A DNA stretch of 13,887 nt from Pseudomonadota bacterium (GTDB taxonomy: Bacteria; Desulfobacterota; Desulfovibrionia; Desulfovibrionales; Desulfovibrionaceae), in NCBI GenBank assembly GCA_023426275.1, contig JAFABC010000205.1, positions 1 to 13,887 of the forward strand, given 5' to 3'. A program made the translations under genes and the position numbers. Under the pieces are notes generated by a model, which did no database searches, was not told the DNA's origin, and saw only the letters and a program-made list of their open reading frames with translations. Below, piece after piece: positions 12,115-13,887 of the stretch; position 1 is the first letter of the stretch, and every line of letters begins with the position of its first letter.

Positions 12115-13854
12115 ATGACTGGTGTTCGCCTGGCCCTTTGCCAGATCAATCCCACGGTGGGGGATGTCGGCGGCAATGCCGACAAGGTGTTGACCGCGCT
12201 CGAATCGGCCCGCCAAGCCGGCGCGGATGTGGTTGTTTTTCCCGAAATGGTCATTTCGGGCTATCCGCCGGAAGATTTGCTGCTCAAGCCCGATTTCCTG
12301 GCCGCCTGCATGGACGCGGCCCGGAGTATCGCCCGGGCGGGGCGGGGACTGACCACGGTGTTCGGCTGTCCCTGGCTCGAAGGCGATCTGGTCAACGCCG
12401 CCATCGTGGCCCACGACGGGGCCATCGCCGGCATCACGGCCAAGCGCTATCTGCCCAATTACGGCGTATTCGACGAAAACCGCTATTTCGCCGCCGGCCA
12501 GACCACGGCCGTGTACGACCGGAACGGGCTGATCTTCGGGGTCAGCATCTGCGAGGACATCTGGTATCCGGGCGGCCCGCCGGTGGAGCAGTCCCACGGC
12601 GGCGGCGCGCGCCTGCTCATCAATATTTCCGCCTCCCCCTACCACCGGGGCAAGGGCATCTCGCGCGAGCGGATGCTGTCCACCCGGGCCTCGGACAACG
12701 GCGCCTTCGTGGCCTACGCCAATCTGGTCGGCGGCCAGGACGAGCTGGTCTTTGACGGCCACAGCCTCGTCTTCGGCCCGGACGGCGAGCTTATCGCCCG
12801 GGGCCGGCAGTTCGCCGAGGACTGCATCCTGTGCGACCTGGACCCGGGGCTGCCCACGCGGCGGCGGCTGCTCGATCCGCGCTGCCGCAAATGGGAGCCC
12901 TCCCTCGACGCCTGCCCGCGCCGCGTGGCTCTGTCCGGGCTGCCGGAGGTCAAGCACGGGCCGTTGCCCGTAAGCGAACCGCCGGCGGTGCTGGACGCCG
13001 TGGAAGAGGTGTACCGGGCACTCGTGCTCGGCGTCCGGGACTATGTGCGCAAGTCCGGGTTTTCGGGCGTGGCCATCGGCCTTTCGGGCGGCATCGACTC
13101 GTCGCTGACGGCCGTGGTGGCCGCCGACGCCCTGGGCGCGGAAAACGTCATGGGCGTGGGCATGCCCACGCGGTTTTCCTCGGACGACAGCCTGGAGGAT
13201 GCCCAGCAGCTGGCCGAGCGGCTCGGCATCGAATTCCACGTGGTGGCCATCGAGGAGATTTTCAAGAGTTTTCTGTCGGCCCTGTCGCCCCTTTTCGGCG
13301 ACCGGCCCTTCGACGTCACCGAGGAGAACATCCAGCCCCGCATCCGGGGCACCCTGCTGATGGCCCTGTCCAACAAGTTCGGCCGGCTGGTGCTGACCAC
13401 GGGCAACAAGTCCGAGACGGGCGTGGGCTATTCCACGCTCTACGGCGACACGGCCGGCGGCTTTGCCGTCATCAAGGACGTGCCCAAGACGCTGGTTTAC
13501 GCCCTGTCGCGCTGGCGCAACGCCGAGGCCGGCATCGACCTCATTCCCGAGCGGGTGCTGGTCAAGCCGCCGACGGCCGAACTGCGGCCCGATCAGAAGG
13601 ATTCGGATTCGTTGCCGGAATACGAGGACCTGGACCCGGTGCTCGCGGCCTATGTGGAGCAGGGGCTGTCGCCGGAGGCCATGGTGGCGTCCGGCATGGA
13701 CCCGGCCGTGGTGGACCGGGTGACCCGGCTGGTGGATCGAAACGAGTACAAGCGCCGGCAGAATCCGCCCGGCCCCAAGATCACCACCCGGGCCTTCGGC
13801 AAGGACTGGCGGCTGCCCATCGTCAACCGCTACGACCCGCGCCGGCCCGGATAG
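12115..13854 (+). CDS. nadE: Glutamine-dependent NAD+ synthetase
   Basis: The product catalyses the last step of NAD+ synthesis, turning deamido-NAD+ (NaAD), ATP and glutamine into NAD+. It has 579 aa, typical for the two-domain form. The N-terminal nitrilase-type glutaminase (1-265) carries the catalytic triad E44 (FPEMVISGYPPEDLL), K110 (KRYLPNYGVFDE) and C146 (SICEDIWYPGG). It releases ammonia that is channelled to the C-terminal synthetase domain (290-579). That domain has the ATP-pyrophosphatase P-loop SGGIDSS (324-330) and the conserved TTGNKSE (428-434) and YSTLYGDTAGGF (439-450). The start is set by AGGAGG 5 nt upstream. It is divergent from the Fur-box unit, with a 213-nt GC-rich gap between their starts. 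I see no clear promoter of its own. Confidence 0.97.
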   Translation: MTGVRLALCQINPTVGDVGGNADKVLTALESARQAGADVVVFPEMVISGYPPEDLLLKPDFLAACMDAARSIARAGRGLTTVFGCPWLEGDLVNAAIVAHDGAIAGITAKRYLPNYGVFDENRYFAAGQTTAVYDRNGLIFGVSICEDIWYPGGPPVEQSHGGGARLLINISASPYHRGKGISRERMLSTRASDNGAFVAYANLVGGQDELVFDGHSLVFGPDGELIARGRQFAEDCILCDLDPGLPTRRRLLDPRCRKWEPSLDACPRRVALSGLPEVKHGPLPVSEPPAVLDAVEEVYRALVLGVRDYVRKSGFSGVAIGLSGGIDSSLTAVVAADALGAENVMGVGMPTRFSSDDSLEDAQQLAERLGIEFHVVAIEEIFKSFLSALSPLFGDRPFDVTEENIQPRIRGTLLMALSNKFGRLVLTTGNKSETGVGYSTLYGDTAGGFAVIKDVPKTLVYALSRWRNAEAGIDLIPERVLVKPPTAELRPDQKDSDSLPEYEDLDPVLAAYVEQGLSPEAMVASGMDPAVVDRVTRLVDRNEYKRRQNPPGPKITTRAFGKDWRLPIVNRYDPRRPG

Positions 13855-13862
13855 GAAGACCG

Positions 13863-13880
13863 GAAGACGCCTCCGGCGGC
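13863..13880 (+). repeat. Intergenic repeat motif, right-end copy
   Basis: GAAGACGCCTCCGGCGGC lies just after the nadE stop and is followed by a G-run. It matches 17 of 18 bases with the copy at 4237-4254 and shares the core with the left end of the window. The window ends here, so any full repeat or terminator is cut off. Confidence 0.45.
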
Positions 13881-13887
13881 CGGGGGG

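Noticed and set aside
11902..13239. Upstream part of the minus-strand frame that ends at 11737, running over nadE
   Set aside because: Only the last 54 codons, which begin after a strong ribosome binding site and promoter, look real; the remainder mirrors nadE and intergenic DNA.

Overview
This is a high-GC window, dense in genes on both strands, with no rRNA, tRNA, CRISPR array or insertion sequence that I can see. The gene set suggests a sulfate-reducing deltaproteobacterium of the Desulfovibrionaceae (Desulfovibrio/Solidesulfovibrio type). It includes a bacterial PFK-2/FBPase-2-type bifunctional protein, an RRM RNA-binding protein, an abundant-type iron alcohol dehydrogenase, a U32 protein and a Fur-type operator in GC-rich DNA. 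This placement is inference; no phylogenetic marker was compared.

Layout from left to right. (1) At 61-1584 (+) a two-gene unit holds an unknown 124-aa helical protein and a single-domain Old-Yellow-Enzyme-type flavin oxidoreductase. (2) At 1624-2570 (-) a two-gene unit holds a small membrane-anchored protein and, translationally coupled to it, a coiled-coil protein; both are unknown. (3) At 2934-4133 (-) lies an iron-dependent alcohol dehydrogenase with a strong ribosome binding site and a 13-bp hairpin just after its stop. (4) At 4284-7483 (-) a U32-family protein is followed 2 nt later by a PFK-2/FBPase-2-like kinase-phosphatase. (5) At 7683-8867 (+) is a fold-type I aminotransferase. (6) At 9041-9334 (+) is an RRM protein. 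It has a structured leader in which the ribosome binding site can pair with an upstream element, and a textbook rho-independent terminator follows it. (7) At 9494-11254 (+) is a membrane histidine kinase with a periplasmic dCache-like sensor. (8) At 11308-11901 (-) is a two-gene unit of unknown proteins (54 aa and 125 aa). It is driven by a near-consensus sigma-70 promoter covered by a 16/19 match to the classical Fur box. (9) At 12115-13854 (+) is glutamine-dependent NAD+ synthetase (nadE).

Most of the window is housekeeping or redox metabolism: NAD synthesis, a NAD(P)-linked alcohol dehydrogenase, a flavoprotein reductase, an aminotransferase, and possible fructose-2,6-bisphosphate signalling. 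The most interesting parts are the apparently iron-regulated pair of unknown small proteins, the possible RNA switch in front of the RRM gene, and the PFK-2/FBPase-2 homologue linked to a U32 gene. A short intergenic motif (GCCTCCGGCGGC) occurs at both ends and once in the middle of the window, and probably belongs to a dispersed repeat family.
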